In this document: positions 22,398 through 34,860 of the stretch, in pieces
How positions within the stretch are numbered: position 1 is the stretch's first letter
Layout: each line of letters opens with the position of its first letter
Source: Myrica gale
Lineage: Eukaryota > Streptophyta > Magnoliopsida > Fagales > Myricaceae
Assembly: GCA_963930655.1 (NCBI GenBank)
Contig: OZ005610.1
Span: 15,691,001 to 15,755,000 of the forward strand
DNA: 64,000 nt
Direction: 5' to 3'
Program-made: the position numbers and the translations under genes
The notes under the pieces: model-generated
Seen by the model: the letters and a program-made list of their open reading frames with translations, nothing else
Databases searched by the model: none
Told to the model about the DNA's origin: nothing

Positions 22398-25145
22398 ATG
22401 GTAGGTGAAATAAGGCGGGTGTTGATCCAAGTACAAGAACGGCTAGATCGGCTGGAGCATCCTCAACCCCAACCCGGTCACAATTACCGTAGACGGGAGA
22501 GAGCACCACGGAGGGAGGAAAGGGAGTACGACGAAGAGCCTTACAGATCTGACGATGAAGAAGATCGTGATTCTCATGTTGGCTATAGGAGATATGGAGG
22601 GCGACGAGACGCTAGGAATCGAGAAGATAACAACTTCAGCGGTATTAAGATGAAGATTCCGTCTTTTCACGAGAGATCTGATCCGGAAGCCTATCTTGAG
22701 TGGGAGAAGAAGATGGAGTTCGTATTTGATTGTCATAACTACTCCGAAACCAAGAAGGTAAAATTAGCAGTCATTGAGTTTTCTGAGTATGCTATAACTT
22801 GGTGGGATCAACTTGTGATAAATAGGAGGCGGAATGGAGAACGTCCAATAGAGACATGGGATGCTATGATGGCGGTCATGAGAAAACGGTTTGTTCCAAG
22901 CCACTACTACCGGGAGCTGTACAAAAGGTTACAAAGCCTTAAGCAAGGAAGTCGAAGTGTGGAAGACTATTACAAGGAGATGGAGATGGCCATGACCCGT
23001 GCCAATATTGAAGAGGATGGAGAGGCTACCATGGCTCGTTTCCTACACGGCCTAAACCGGGAGATCCATGATAGGGTGGAGATGCAACATTATGTAGAGA
23101 TAGAAGACATGGTGCATATGGCTATCAAAGTGGAGCAGCAGCTCAAGAGAGGAAGTGGGGGACGTGCAAGCCATAATTTGAATTCTACTTTTTCCAAGCC
23201 AACCTACACCAAGCCCATGGACAAGTCACAAGTGTCCAAACCCGAGCCCAAACCCCCTACCACCAGCCACACTTCTCAAAGTAAAACTGAAGCTTCTACT
23301 TCTAGAAATCGTGATATCAAGTGTTTTCGATGTCAAGGCAGGGGACACATAGCAAGCCAATGTCCAAACAAGCAAGTCATGGTGTTGAAGGCCAATGGAG
23401 AGATCGTGATCTATAGTGAAGAATCTGACACCGACCACATGCCACCACTGGAGGATGTTTCCGAGGAGGAATATGTAGCCCCCGATGCGTTGACCTTGGT
23501 GGCAAGGAGAGCCTTGAGTTTGTCAGCAATAGGAGATGAGGAAGTGCAACGGGAGAATATCTTTCACACTAGGTGCTACGTCAAAGATAAGGTATGTAGT
23601 GTGATTATTGATGGAGGTAGTTGTACTAATGTTGCAAGCTTGATTATGGTAGAGAAATTAGGATTGCCCTTGTTGAAGGACCCCAGGCCTTACAAGTTGC
23701 AATGGCTGAATGATTGTGGAGAAATAAGGGTGGACAAGCAAGTGTTAGTAGCTATTCGGATTGGTAAGTACGAAGATCAAGTCTTATGTCATGTAGTACC
23801 AATGCAAGCCGGACACTTATTGCTAGGGCGACCATGGCAATTCGACCGACGTGTCAAGCATGATGGCTTTACGAATAAGTACTCTTTTGTACTTAATCAG
23901 AAGCCAATCACACTTGTTCCATTGACACCACAACAAGTACATGAAGATCAAGTGAGGTTGCAGCAAGAGAGTGATCAAAAGAAAGAGAGAGAAAGTGAAA
24001 AAAAGAAAGAGAGTGAGAACAAGAAATTGAGTGAAAATCAGAGAATGAGTGAAAATCAGAGAATGAGAGAAAATCCGATAGAGAGTGAAAATCCGAGAGA
24101 GGCCAACCAAAAAGTAAGAGAAGATTCGGCCATGGAGAGAAAATCCGAGAGAAAAGAGAATTCCAAGGCAAACGTAAGCGAGATCCAGCAAGCCACTCCT
24201 TCAAACCAGCTTGCGATTGTACCTTTCTACAAAAAGGCAGTTTTAAACACTAATGAAATTGATCCTTCCATGCCTAGTTTTATTGTCTCTCTTTTGCAGA
24301 AGTATAAGGATGTGACATGGAGAACGAGCGATAATCACCAAGCCATCCACAAAATAATGGTAAAGTACCGGCCTCCTATTCCCCGATTCGCCGTAATCCT
24401 CACCGATGTGACCAAGAAGAATGTTAGATTTCGATGGCAAGAAGAACAAACGAAGGCGCTGCCATTAATCAAACAAGAATGCCCCGATGCCTCTTTATTA
24501 ATTTTACCTAACCTGAATAAACCGTTCAACTTTACATGTGGTGTTTCAGGTATTAGCATAATCCTAGCCCGTAGGCAGGAAGAACAACCGATGGATTATT
24601 TCAGTGAGCAGCTACGAGGACCAACTTTCAAATATCCAATTTATGCAAAGGAGTTACATGCACTGATGCAAGCCTTAGAGACATGGCCAAGTCGTCCCAA
24701 AGTGCTTACAAGGGGCGGTGGTTCTTTCAAAGTCTTCGTGCGAATCAAAGACAACATTTACAAGCTGGAGCTATCAGGTAAAGCCAATGCAAGTGCTAGT
24801 TTTCAGATTTCTTATCTCCGTCCTTTTGATGTAGGTGAAGATTTGAGGACAAATCCTTTTCAAGAGGAGGGGAATGATGAGAATCCGAGCAAGACCTTGA
24901 ATGAAGTAGTACAGCCGGATACGAGAGCCCGAGACAAGGAGTTCAAAGATGCACTCGTTGAACTCACTAAAGAGATATGGGCCCAAGCCCATTCGTGGAG
25001 GCCCATTCAAGATGATGCACGGCCCATTCAAGATGATGCACACTCTAGAAGGATCCGGCCAAGAGACAAATATGTGACTATTCTAGAAGATTCAGATTGC
25101 ATGGCTATTTTAAGCTCCAAATCATTTCCATTCATGGTCTTTTGA
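22398..25145 (+). pseudogene. G3 gag and reduced pol
   Basis: A long reading frame of 915 codons. Residues 1-80 are charged (Arg/Glu-rich). About residues 85-255 form a retrotransposon gag domain (SDPEAYLEWEKKMEFVFDCH; VEDYYKEMEMAMTRANIEED). A zinc knuckle CFRCQGRGHIASQC lies at residues 309-322, and a retropepsin-like segment (VIIDGGSCTNVAS) lies near residues 400-480. A Lys/Glu/Ser-rich repeat follows (near 23960-24150), then partial pol sequence and the tail VRIKDNIYKLELSGKANA. The frame continues through the PPT into the right LTR. Together these parts would make the virus-like particle core; the pol portion is not complete and the element is a fossil. Confidence 0.8.
24862..24874 (+). 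other. G3 polypurine tract
   Basis: AAGAGGAGGGGAA directly abuts the LTR start TGATGAGAATCC. It lies inside the pol reading frame, a feature shared with G4 and G6. Confidence 0.8.
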
Positions 25146-25763
25146 CATGATGGTCGGCCACCACCCTATTGCCATGTGAAGAGAGTTTTATTTAAGGCAA
25201 TTAGGGTTTAGTTCAGCCATGTGGGGATTTAGTTCGGCCAAGATGTCTTTCTTAGGTTAGTTTATTATTTTGGTCGAGTAATTATCATATTCCATAGTTA
25301 GATTCCTATGTTAGGCGCCAAGGGTTTTGTTAGGCAAGAAAGGATTCTTTCCTTAATTGCAGCAGCTGGTTTAGGTGTTATTTAGTTTCCTTTTGAACTA
25401 GGTTTAGGCGCCACTTTATTTCCATGTTTAGGAGTGTTTCCATTAGGGTTTTTCGTGTATTGGTTTGGCCTATATATAGAGGCTTGAGTTGTAGTTCGAG
25501 ATTCATTCAATATATACACGGTTTTGTGAGGTTTTAATTCTCTTTGGTTCTTTGACGAACTTCTCGAACTTATCGGGAATTTTCCCGTGGCGTTCAACTC
25601 GACTTATCAAACGGATTTCCATCCCGTTTGTGGCGTCTTCACCATACCGAGGTTCTTGCTTTCCTAAGCAACGGGTCGAGGTTCCATTCGAATCCATGCT
25701 AGAAACGATCTTGGGTTCCCTATTGTTGTTGGGTCTCGTTACGGGATAACGGGGTTCACATCA
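24875..25763 (+). repeat. G3 right LTR (889 bp)
   Basis: TGATGAGAATCC start and GGGGTTCACATCA end. It contains the end of the reading frame (to 25145) and TATATATAGA near 25468-25478. Confidence 0.88.
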
Positions 25764-26262
25764 AAATGGATTAGAGGATTAAAGCTTAAGCTCAATCATA
25801 GAATACACCATACAAGTAAGAGAAAACAAGGATAATAGCCTTGAAGGGTCGGGTTAAAAAGGATTAGTAAGGCTTTGTGATGTTAAGCATGGATTAAGGA
25901 TTTAATTAGAGTGATTAAGTTTTGGCCGAAATCTATTAGATGCAAGTGAAGTGGAATTGTAATGATATGAATAACAAGAGAACCTTGGTCACATGAGGAG
26001 AAAATATATAGAAACTCTAATCAAGGTTAATGTCTCGGGTTGCACAGAGATTTAATGTCCAAGCCAAGAGTTAATTATGATTAAGGTTAGTGATTGATTA
26101 ATGAAAAGATTTAATTGAATACATGGAATAAAAGAAAGATCAAGAATTAAATCGTAAATCAATTAGTTTGTTGATTAGAGTCCTAAATGTGAATAGATAT
26201 ATATTGCAATAGAATTAAGTAATTAAATAACCTAAGCTTAATTAGTAGAAAGTAAAAAATTA
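25764..26262 (+). repeat. Right copy of 499-bp L6 duplication
   Basis: Begins AAATGGATTAGAGG immediately after the right LTR of G3 and ends AGTAAAAAATTA before L6 resumes its unique sequence. It matches 19385-19707 plus 20487-20662. Confidence 0.85.
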
Positions 26263-26657
26263 AATAAGTTATTTAGCGGTTAAAAGAATTAAGGCAACGT
26301 ACAAATCTACAATATCGACGAAATAAATGAATATATATAGTTGTTGTTGAAACCGTTGCGATGGACGGGGAGTTCAAGGTTAAGAGGTGAACAAGAGGTT
26401 CAATTGGACTAAGAGAAATTCAGCAACTATATTATATCGTTGAGATTAAGTTGAGTGCTTAATTATCACTATTCGTTCCTTTGTGGATTTCAAGATAAGT
26501 TTCCTCGAATAGTTCCTAGAACTGAACGTGTTGATATACTTTCATGTAAACTTAGTATATTAAGAATCGCACCTATTCTTTGTAGGCCAAGAGCCAAGTG
26601 AGATCTAAAGGAGATTTGCGAGGAGTACTGTAAGTGAATCTTACCCGATTTGGAAAA

Positions 26658-27548
26658 CTGGAATGATACACTGCATGTTTTATTGTGCATAACAAGATGT
26701 TTTTAACACAAGTGACATGTATTGTGCATAAAGAATGTTTCAAGTACGCATGATGTTTCGAACATGTCATAGCATGATCATTTGCATGAACGCATGAGAG
26801 ACGTTTTGATGCAAATGAAATTACGATGTTTTCAAGAGTGGCATGGCATGTTCATTGCATAGAAACGTGAAAAGTTGTTTTATGCAAATGAGAAAGAATT
26901 TCTGTTATGATTAAGCCCGGGGGCTTTGGGTCAGATCCGTACCAAGTTAAGTGAGGTTCATCATCCATACCGAGGAACATTGATCGAGAAGGATGGACGA
27001 ATGGAACCTAGGACGCCCATACCTAGGGACGTTGATCGAGAAGGTTGGGTTCCTTGAGGTATGTGCAACCACACCGAGGAACGTTGCTCGAGAAGGTGTG
27101 GCGCCTCTAAGGGTCATGTCTAGCCACTGAAGGACGAATGCGAGAGGATGTGCTAGCTTGACCGAATGTAAGGTCCCCAAGTGAAATCGGGGACAGTTCC
27201 AATGGGAACGCACAACCCTGACTTCAGGGGTTAAATGGAGCGAATAAGCCCACAAGTGTGAATAAGAGATTTTCAAGGGTCTGGGGCAATTTCGAGATTT
27301 GAAATGTATTTGAAAAGGCCAAGAGTGGCAAGAGATTTTAGTGCATGGCATGTGCATCACGGAGCATGCATATGAATCATGGTTTTTACGCACTATCTCA
27401 TGACTTACAGTTATGCATTTCTTTTCTTAACTCTACAGTGTATTGAAGTAAGTATGTTTTTAAAGCCATGTTTTATCGAAGTTCATGTTTCAAACTGTTG
27501 TTCCTTACTAAGTCTTTCGACTCATAGTTTTTAATCGTATCATTCCAG
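26658..27548 (+). repeat. Inverted-repeat-bracketed domain of L6
   Basis: CTGGAATGATAC (26658-26669) and GTATCATTCCAG (27537-27548). It holds repeated CCGAGGAACGTTG...CGAGAAGG units (26970-27150) and the stem TAAGTCTTTCGACTCA near the right arm. Confidence 0.65.
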
Positions 27549-28553
27549 ATCCACAAGAAGATTGGGGAGCAGAGGATTATCTCACGTAGAAATCCTAGGA
27601 GTTCGGGAGTTGGAGTTGGAATTGGTGAACTCCGAGTTAGCACTAGTGAGTGCTGGTTGGTTTTGAGTGGCAGTATGTTGCCCTATTACGTTTTGTATGA
27701 GTTTGCGGACAAGATGCAATGTAAAGACTTTTATGAGTTATAATTCGTTTACCGAGGGGTTATGTTCATTGAGCTTGTATCTCAGCCAACATGTGGACCC
27801 TGAGTGAGTTTTCCGATGTGTTTAATAAAAATTTTTCCGCTGTAAGAGTTAGTGTAAGCGCTGGAGTGTTCCCGGGGAATGCTCGCGGCTGTCACGGTCC
27901 CTACGGGATGCCGTTCGGGGCGTGACAAAATCCGTTTGATGAGTCGAGTTGAACGGCACGGGAAAATCCCGATAAATTCGAGAAGTTCTTCAAAGCACCA
28001 AAGAGAATTAAACCTCACAAAATATATTGATCAAAGTTGTTCGAATTACAATGTAAGAGGCTCCTATTTATAAGCTAGAAATAACATGGAAACAAATTCT
28101 ATCCTAGGAAACAAGGGCTGGTCGAGTAAAGCAATTTTGAGCAAGGAAAGAAATCCTTGCTTACCTAAAACAAAGAAAGCAATCAAGGAAATAATCCCTA
28201 GCTTGCCTAACTAAAATTTGGACGCATAAAATAGAGTTAAAATAGCTGCTGGACGCCCAAAATAAAAGGAGGGAAAATAAAAGGAAAGATTTGGGCGCCT
28301 ATCATAGAGACCCTTCTAGAAACTCCCCAAAAATATTTCTTTCCAACTTGATGCTCAGCCTTCTAGAACGTGAATAAAATTAACACTCCTTTGTGGGCCA
28401 CGTGAGTCTAGTTCAATGGGCCTCCATGAATTTGCTTGAGCTCATGCCGCTTGAATCAGCCCACTGAGTAGCTCTTTAAACTTCTTGGCTCGTGCCCTCG
28501 TCACCGGCCCAATGGGAACTGGAATTGGATCCTTCTAGACAACAACAACTCGA

Positions 28554-31500
28554 GGTGAAATCACGGTACATCATTGGAGGATCCAATTCCAGTTCCCATT
28601 GGGCCGGTTACGAGGGCACGAGCCAAGAAGTTTAAGGAGCTACTCAGTGGGCTGATTCAAGCGGCATGGGCTCAAGCAAATTCATGGAGGCCCATTGAAC
28701 AAGACTCACGTGGCCCACAAAGGAGTGTTAATTTTATTCACATTCTAGAAGGCTGAGCATCAGGTTGGAAAGAAACATTTTTGGGGAGTTTCTAGAAGGG
28801 TCTCTATGATAGGCGCCCAAATCTTTCCTTTTATATTCCCTCCTTTTATTTTGGGCGTCCACCAGCTATTTCCTTATGTAGAACTCTATTTTAGGCGTCC
28901 AATTTTTAGTTAGGCAAGCAAGGGATTATTTCCTTAATTGCTCTCTTTGTTTTAGGTAAGCAAGGATTTCTTTCCTTGCGCAAATTTGCTTTACTCGACC
29001 AGCCCTTGTTTCCTAGGATAGAATTTGTCTCCATGTTATTTCTAGCTTATAAATAGGAGCCTCTTGCATTGTAATTCGAAGACTTTGATCAATATAATTG
29101 TGAGAGTATTTCTCTTTGGTTTTTTGAAGAACTTTTCGAACTTATCGGGATTTCCCGTGGCGTTCAACTCGACTTATCAAACAGCTTTCCATCCCCGTTT
29201 GTGGCGTCATCACCATACCGAGGTTCTCGCTTTCCTAAGCAACGGGTCGAGGTTCCAATGCAAGCGGGACACTTATTGCTAGGGCGACCATGGCAGTTCG
29301 ACCGACATGTGAAGCATGATGGCTTTACCAATAAGTACTCTTTTGTACTTAATCAGAAGCCAATCACTCGTGTACCCTTGACACCGCAGCAAGTATATGA
29401 AGATCAAGTGAGGTTGCAGCAAGAGAGTGATCAAAAGAAAGAGAGTGAGCAAAAGAATAAGAGTGAAAATCAGAGAGTGAGTGAAAATTCGAGAGCGGTC
29501 GACAAAAAAGAGAGAGAAGGTTCGGCCATTGAGAGAAAATCAGAGAGAAAAAAAGAATTTCTATGCAAAAGTGAGTGAGGTCAAGCGAGCGATGCTTTCA
29601 AATCAGCCGATGATTGTACTTTTGTACAAAGAGGCCTTTTTAAACACTAACGCTTTTGACCATGCCTTGCCTGGTTCTGTTGTTTCTCTTTTGCAGGAAT
29701 ATGATGATGTCTTCCCCGAGGAAACACCACATGGATTACCTCCGATTCGAGGGATCGAACATCAAATTGATTTTGTCCCCGGTGCTGTCATTCCAAACCG
29801 ACCAGCTTATAGGAGCAATCCCGAGGAGACGAAGGAGCTTCAACGGCAAGTCAGTGAGTTGTTGGATAAAGGGCACGTGAGGGAAAGCATGAGCCCATGT
29901 GCTGTTCCGGTACTACTTGTACCTAAGAAGGATGGGACGTGGAGAATGTGTGTTGATTGCCGAGCTATCAACAATATAACGGTAAAGTATCGTCATCCTA
30001 TTCCACGCTTAGATGATATGTTAGATGAGCTGCATGGTTCTTGCATATTTTCCAAAATTGATTTAAAGAGTGGTTATCATCAAATTAGGATCAAAGAAGG
30101 AGATGAATGGAAAACCGCTTTTAAAACAAAATATGGTTTGTATGAATGGTTAGTTATGCCTTTTGGTCTGACTAATGCTCCGAGCACATTTATGAGACTT
30201 ATGAACCATGTTTTGCGTGCTTTTATAGGTAGATTTGTTGTTGTCTATTTTGATTATATCCTCATTTATAGCAAAAACATGGACGATCATGTAGTGCATC
30301 TGAAATTTGTGTGAGATGTGCTAAGGAAAGAGAAGTTGTTTGCTAATTTGAAAAAGGGCACGTTTTACACCGATAAGCTTGTATTTTTGGGCTTTGTTGT
30401 TAGTTCACAAGGTATACAGGTTGATGAAGAGAAAATCTGTGCAATCCAAGATTGGCCGAGTCCCACGAGTGTAGGTAATGTTCGTAGTTTTCACGGACTT
30501 GCTAGTTTTTACCGGCGGTTCGTGAAGGACTTTAGTAGCATAGCCACACCACTTACAGAAGTGATCAAGAAGAACGTTGGATTTCGAAGGGGAGAAGAGC
30601 AAGAGAAGGCGTTTCAATTACTCAAGGACAAGTTGACTAACGCACCTTTGTTGTCTTTACCTAACTTTTCTAAAACATTTGAAATTGAATGTGATGCTTC
30701 AGGTATTGGTATAGGTGCCGTTCTTATGCAAGAAGGACGACCAAAAGCCTACTTCAGCGAGAAACTCAACGGGGCAGCCTTAAACTACCCAACATATGAC
30801 AAGGAGTTGTACGCGTTGGTTCGAACTTTAGAGACGTGGCAGCACTATCTATGGCCTAAGGAGTTTGTGATTCATACCGATCAAGAATCCTTGAAACATT
30901 TGAAGGGCCAACACAAGCTAAACAAAAGGCATGCGCGTTGGGTGGAGTTCATTGAGACGTTTCCATACGTCATTCGGTACAAGCAAGGTAAGGAGAATGT
31001 GGTAGCCGATGCCCTTTCTCCCAGGTATGCTCTACTTTCCACACTAGATGCCAAGTTATTAGGTTTTGAGCATATTAAGAGTTTATATCCTGATGACCAT
31101 GACTTTGGTGATGAATATCGTGCTTGTGAGAAAATTGCATGTGGTAAGTTCTTTAGGCTTGATGAATTCTTATTTCGGGAGAATAAACTATGTGTGCCTA
31201 ATTGTTCATTGCGGGAATTATTAGTGTAAGAATCTCATGGTGGAGGATTAATGGATCATTTTGGAGTTGCCAAGACTTTAGCTGTTTTACAGGAACACTT
31301 CTATTGGCCGCACATGAAACGAGATGTTGAAAGAATTTGTGGAAGATGTGTCATGTGTAGGCAGGCTATGTCAAAAGTGAAGCCCCACAGTTTGTATACT
31401 CCTTTACCTATCCCTAGTGAGCCTTGGATTGATATTTCAATGGATTTCGTGTTAGGATTGCCTAGAACTAAACGAGGACGAGATTCAATTTTTGTGGTAG

Positions 31501-32970
31501 TGGATAGATTTTCTATGTCACAAAACGGATGATGCCTCACATGTTGCTGATTTGTTCTTTAGGGAGATTGTAAGATTACATGGCATGCCTAAGACGATTG
31601 TTTCAGATAGAGATGCTAAATTCTTGAGCTATTTTTGGAAGACTTTGTGGTGCAAGCTAGGTACTAAGTTATTATTTTCCACTACGCGTCACCCACAAAC
31701 TGATAGTCAAACTGAAGTTGTCAATAGGACTTTGTCTACTTTGTTGAGGGCGATCATTAGAAATAATATCAAAACATGGGAAGAGTGTTTACCACATATT
31801 GAGTTTGCTTATAATAGAGCCGTTCATTCTGCTACTCAATTTTCACCATTTGAAATTGTGTACGGTTTTAATCCTTTAACCCCATCGGATTTGTCTCCTT
31901 TGCCTGTGACTGAATATGTTAATTTAGACGGCAAAAAGAAAGTTGATTTTGTCAAGCAGATCCATGAGAAGGCAAGACTCAACATTGAGCGACTACGGAG
32001 CAATATGTAAAACATGCCAACAAGGGACGTCACAAGATACTATTTGAACCCGGAGATTGGGTTTGGTTACATATGCGAAAGGAACGATTCCCTGCCAAAA
32101 GAAGTTCAAAAGTGCTTACAAGAGGAGATGGACCTTTTCAAGTCCTAGAGCGCATCAACGACAACTCCTACAAGCTAGAGTTACCTGGTGAGTATAACGT
32201 CAGTGCCACTTTCAATGTTACTGATTTGAGTCCGTTTGATGTAGGTGAAGATTTGAGGGCAAATCCTTTTCAAGAGGAGGGGAATGATGGAAATCACGGT
32301 ACATCGTTGGAGGATCCAATTTCAGTTCCCATTGGGCCGGTTACGAGGGCACGAGCCGAGAAGTTTATGGAGCTACTCAGTGGGCTGATTCAAGCGGCAT
32401 GGGCTCAAGCAATTCATGGAGGCCCATTGAACAAGACTCACGTGGCCCACAAAGGAGTGTTAATTTTATTCACGTTCTAGAAGGCTGAGCATCAGGTTGG
32501 AAAGAAACATTTTTGGGGAGTTTCTAGAAGGGTCTCTATGATAGGCGCCCAAATCTTTCCTTTTATATTCCCTCCTTTTATTTTGGGCGTCCATCAGCTA
32601 TTTCCTTATGTAGAACTCTATTTTAGGCGTCCAATTTATAGTTAGGCAAGCAAGGGATTATTTCCTTAATTGCTCTCTTTGTTTTAGGTAAGCAAGGATT
32701 TCTTTCCTTGCGCAAATTTGCTTTACTCGACCAGCCCTTATTTCCTAGGATAGAATTTGTCTCCATGTTATTTCTAGCTTATCGGGATTTCCCGTGGCGT
32801 TCACTCGACTTATCAAACGGCTTTCCATCCTCGTTTGTGGCGTCATCACCATACCGAGGTTCTCGCTTTCCTAAGCAACGGGTCGAGGTTCCCTTCGAAT
32901 CCATTCTAGAAACGGTCTTGGGTTCCCTATAGTTGTTGGGTCTCGTTACAGGATAACAGGGTTCACATCA
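28554..32970 (+). mobile_element. G4: Ty3/gypsy (CRM-like) element
   Basis: A plus-strand element of about 4.4 kb. The left LTR is 28554-29256 (TATAAATAGG near 29047-29057), pol spans about 29.26-32.28 kb, the PPT is 32272-32284 and the right LTR is 32285-32970 (TGATGGAAATCACGG start, GTTCACATCA end). Gag is not seen. It is broken at several points. Beyond 32970 copia C1 resumes. Its left LTR lies head to head with G1, forming a large palindrome. Its LTR subfamily matches G1 rather than G3. Confidence 0.82.
29257..32284 (+). pseudogene. G4 pol remnant (protease end, RT, RNase H, integrase)
   Basis: Domain order is typical of Ty3/gypsy. The protease end (GHLLLGRPWQFDRHVKHDGF, about 29.26-29.35 kb) and a Lys/Ser/Glu-rich linker (29.4-29.55 kb) come first. 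Reverse transcriptase follows ([40 protein letters not shown], about 29.85-30.3 kb), then RNase H ([15 protein letters not shown], about 30.65-31.0 kb). The integrase zinc domain ([10 protein letters not shown], about 31.33-31.37 kb) and catalytic core with [13 protein letters not shown] (31.55-31.95 kb) come next. The C-terminal segment ERINDNSYKLELPGEYNVSA leads into the LTR. It is a fossil with several breaks. Confidence 0.85.
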
Positions 32971-34860
32971 ATGTTGAACTCGAAGCTGAAGGGAAAATGG
33001 TGAAGTGTGCACTAGAAAAGTCCAGTTGTCAACTTCAACAATTTTTTAGTGGAACAAAGAAGCTTGATTGCATGTTGTGTCTTGGAGTTCCATCAGGAGA
33101 CAGGAAAGGCCTAGGCTACACTATGTCTAAGGATGCTTCAACTTCAAAGATGATATTTGTTCTAGCTTATACTAGGTAAACTTCCAGAATTGAACATGCT
33201 AACTCCACAGGTAAACAAAGGTAAACAGTTTATTTCTAAACCTGTTAGTTCTAAGTCACATATGAAAAATGCTAGAACTCACACACATCAAAAATTTGTT
33301 CCTACATGTCATTTTTGTGGAAAGGTTGATCACATCAGACTAAGATATTTTAAATTGAACAAGTAAGAGAAATCTTTGAATCAATTTTCGTTTAATGACA
33401 GTCATGAGAATCTAGCTCATCAATTTAAAGTTTTAATTGAGCATACAATGTTGTTAAACAAGAAATTTCAGAAATTGTCCAAACAATCTGATGTTCGAGA
33501 AAAGGTTTGGACCAGAAAAGTGAGGTACAATGCTTCAATTTTGTTGTAGCTTTTAAAACTAGATTTCATTCATTGTGGTATTTTGATAGTGCTTGTTAAA
33601 CACATATGTGTGGTGACAAATCATTTTTCACTACATTTAAAGATCCCAAAGCCGGGTCCGTGACATTTGGTGATGGTGGTAAAGCACCAATACTTGGAAA
33701 AGGTACAGTTGAAATTGAAGGTATGCCTCCTTTCAAGAATGTGTTTTTTGTTGCTAATTGGATGGAAAATCTGCTGAGTATCAGTCAAATTTGCGATTCT
33801 AAAATTGAAGTCTGCTTTGGTAAGAATTCTTGTTCTGAATTTTATTCTGATGGTGAGTGACTTGTGAAAGGTATTCATATGTCTGATAACTATTATGGTA
33901 TTAGTCCAAATAATAACTTAAAATGCAGCAGTGCCAAAGTAGATCAATCTGATTTATGGAATAAAAAACTCGGGCATATGAAATTAAGGAGATTTGTCTA
34001 AAATCTCAAGGAAAGAACTAGTTGTAGGCTTGCCTAAACTAGAAAAGATTAAAGCTTGTGTGTGTGGACCATGTCAGCTTGGTAAGCAAATAAAATCCGT
34101 TCATTAAAGAACTAGTGATGTATTGACTAAGAAACCACTAGAATTGTTAATATGGTCTAATGGGACCATTTAGAACTGAAAGTCTAGGTGTAAAGAAGTA
34201 CATCAAGGTGGTGGTGGATGACTTCGCAAGATTCACTTTGGGTGGATCTTCTGCTAGAGAAGTTTGATGCTTTTGAACGAGTTGTGGCCTTGTTCAAAAG
34301 ATTGATGAATGAAAATGGTTATTCCATTATCAGAAACATGAGTGACCGTGGCAAGAAATGTGAAAATTCCAACTTCTTTTATTTTTGTTCTAATGTAGGC
34401 ATTCATCAAGAGTTTTTTGCTCCAATCACACCTCAGCAAAATGGAGTAGTAGCACGTAAGAATCATGTTCTTCAATAGATGACTCGAGTCATGATTCACA
34501 ACATAGAAGTGACTCTTCACTTTTGGGGTGAAGCCATTAACACTGCTTGTCACATTTTGAACAGGAGTCTATCTAAGATCGAGTATGAACAAGACTTCAT
34601 ATGAATTATGGAAAGGTAAGAAACCTACTGTTAAGTACTTCAAGGTTTTTGACAGTACTTGTTATATTCTTCAGGATAGAGAAAATACTGCTAAATTTGA
34701 TACAACGAGTGACAAAGGAATTTTCTTAGGTTACTCTTCAAACAGTAGAGCCCTTCGAGTCTATAATACTCATACGCTTACAGTTATGGAGTCCATTAAT
34801 GTTGTTGAGGATGATGCACCATCTAATTCTAAAGTTCACAGTAACGAAGAACATCTTTAG
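32971..34860 (+). pseudogene. C1 gag tail, protease and integrase remnant
   Basis: C1 resumes directly after G4. In order: the copia gag-to-pol linker (SGTKKLDCMLCLGVPSGDRK, GLGYTMSK, near 33050-33130) and a zinc-knuckle-like CHFCGKVDHIR (near 33310). The protease/pre-integrase part (TFGDGGKAPILGKGTVEIEG near 33660-33730; NLLSISQICD) follows, then integrase (ITPQQNGVVARKN near 34430-34470; NKTSYELWKGKKPTVKYF near 34585-34640). It is broken in many places. Confidence 0.8.

Larger units (their letters stand above)
20663..25763 (+). mobile_element. G3: Ty3/gypsy (CRM-like) element with both LTRs
   Basis: A plus-strand element of about 5.1 kb: left LTR 20663-21543, primer site 21546-21557, gag-containing reading frame from 22398, PPT 24862-24874 and right LTR 24875-25763. 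The two LTRs differ at about 15 of 880 positions by eye. At an assumed 1.3e-8 substitutions per site per year that is roughly 0.6 million years, so it is young. Gag and protease-like parts are clear, but the later pol domains are only partly represented, so it is non-autonomous and broken. It lies between two copies of a 499-bp stretch of L6 rather than a 5-bp duplication. CRM affinity rests on the reading frame entering the LTR. Confidence 0.85.
17029..27927 (+). mobile_element. L6: solo giant LTR in G1, carrying G2, G3 and a 499-bp duplication
   Basis: Starts TGTGAGACCCCGAACTTTGC and ends CGGGGCGTGACA, with the exact 5-bp duplication AAATC (17024-17028 and 27928-27932). Its own sequence is about 4.5 kb once G3 (20663-25763), G2 and the duplicated 499 bp are removed. 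It carries GATAAG-rich DNA (17460-17700), the inverted-repeat domain (26658-26669 with 27537-27548), a GTAAGT site at 26630-26635 and the terminal stem (TGTCACG 27890-27896). This is the fourth level of the C1 nest. Confidence 0.88.
16878..28536 (-). mobile_element. G1: minus-strand gypsy LTR split by L6
   Basis: An LTR of the CRM-like family. The + strand starts TGATGTGAACCCCGTTATCC, its sense 3' end, at 16878. It is interrupted at 17028 by L6 and resumes at 27928 with the repeated target AAATC. It reaches about 28536, where it abuts the plus-strand LTR of G4 head to head. A minus-strand TATA-like sequence (TATAAATAGG on the sense strand) lies near 28050-28062. No internal region of G1 is seen, so it is an LTR only or one arm of a rearranged pair. 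Confidence 0.75.
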
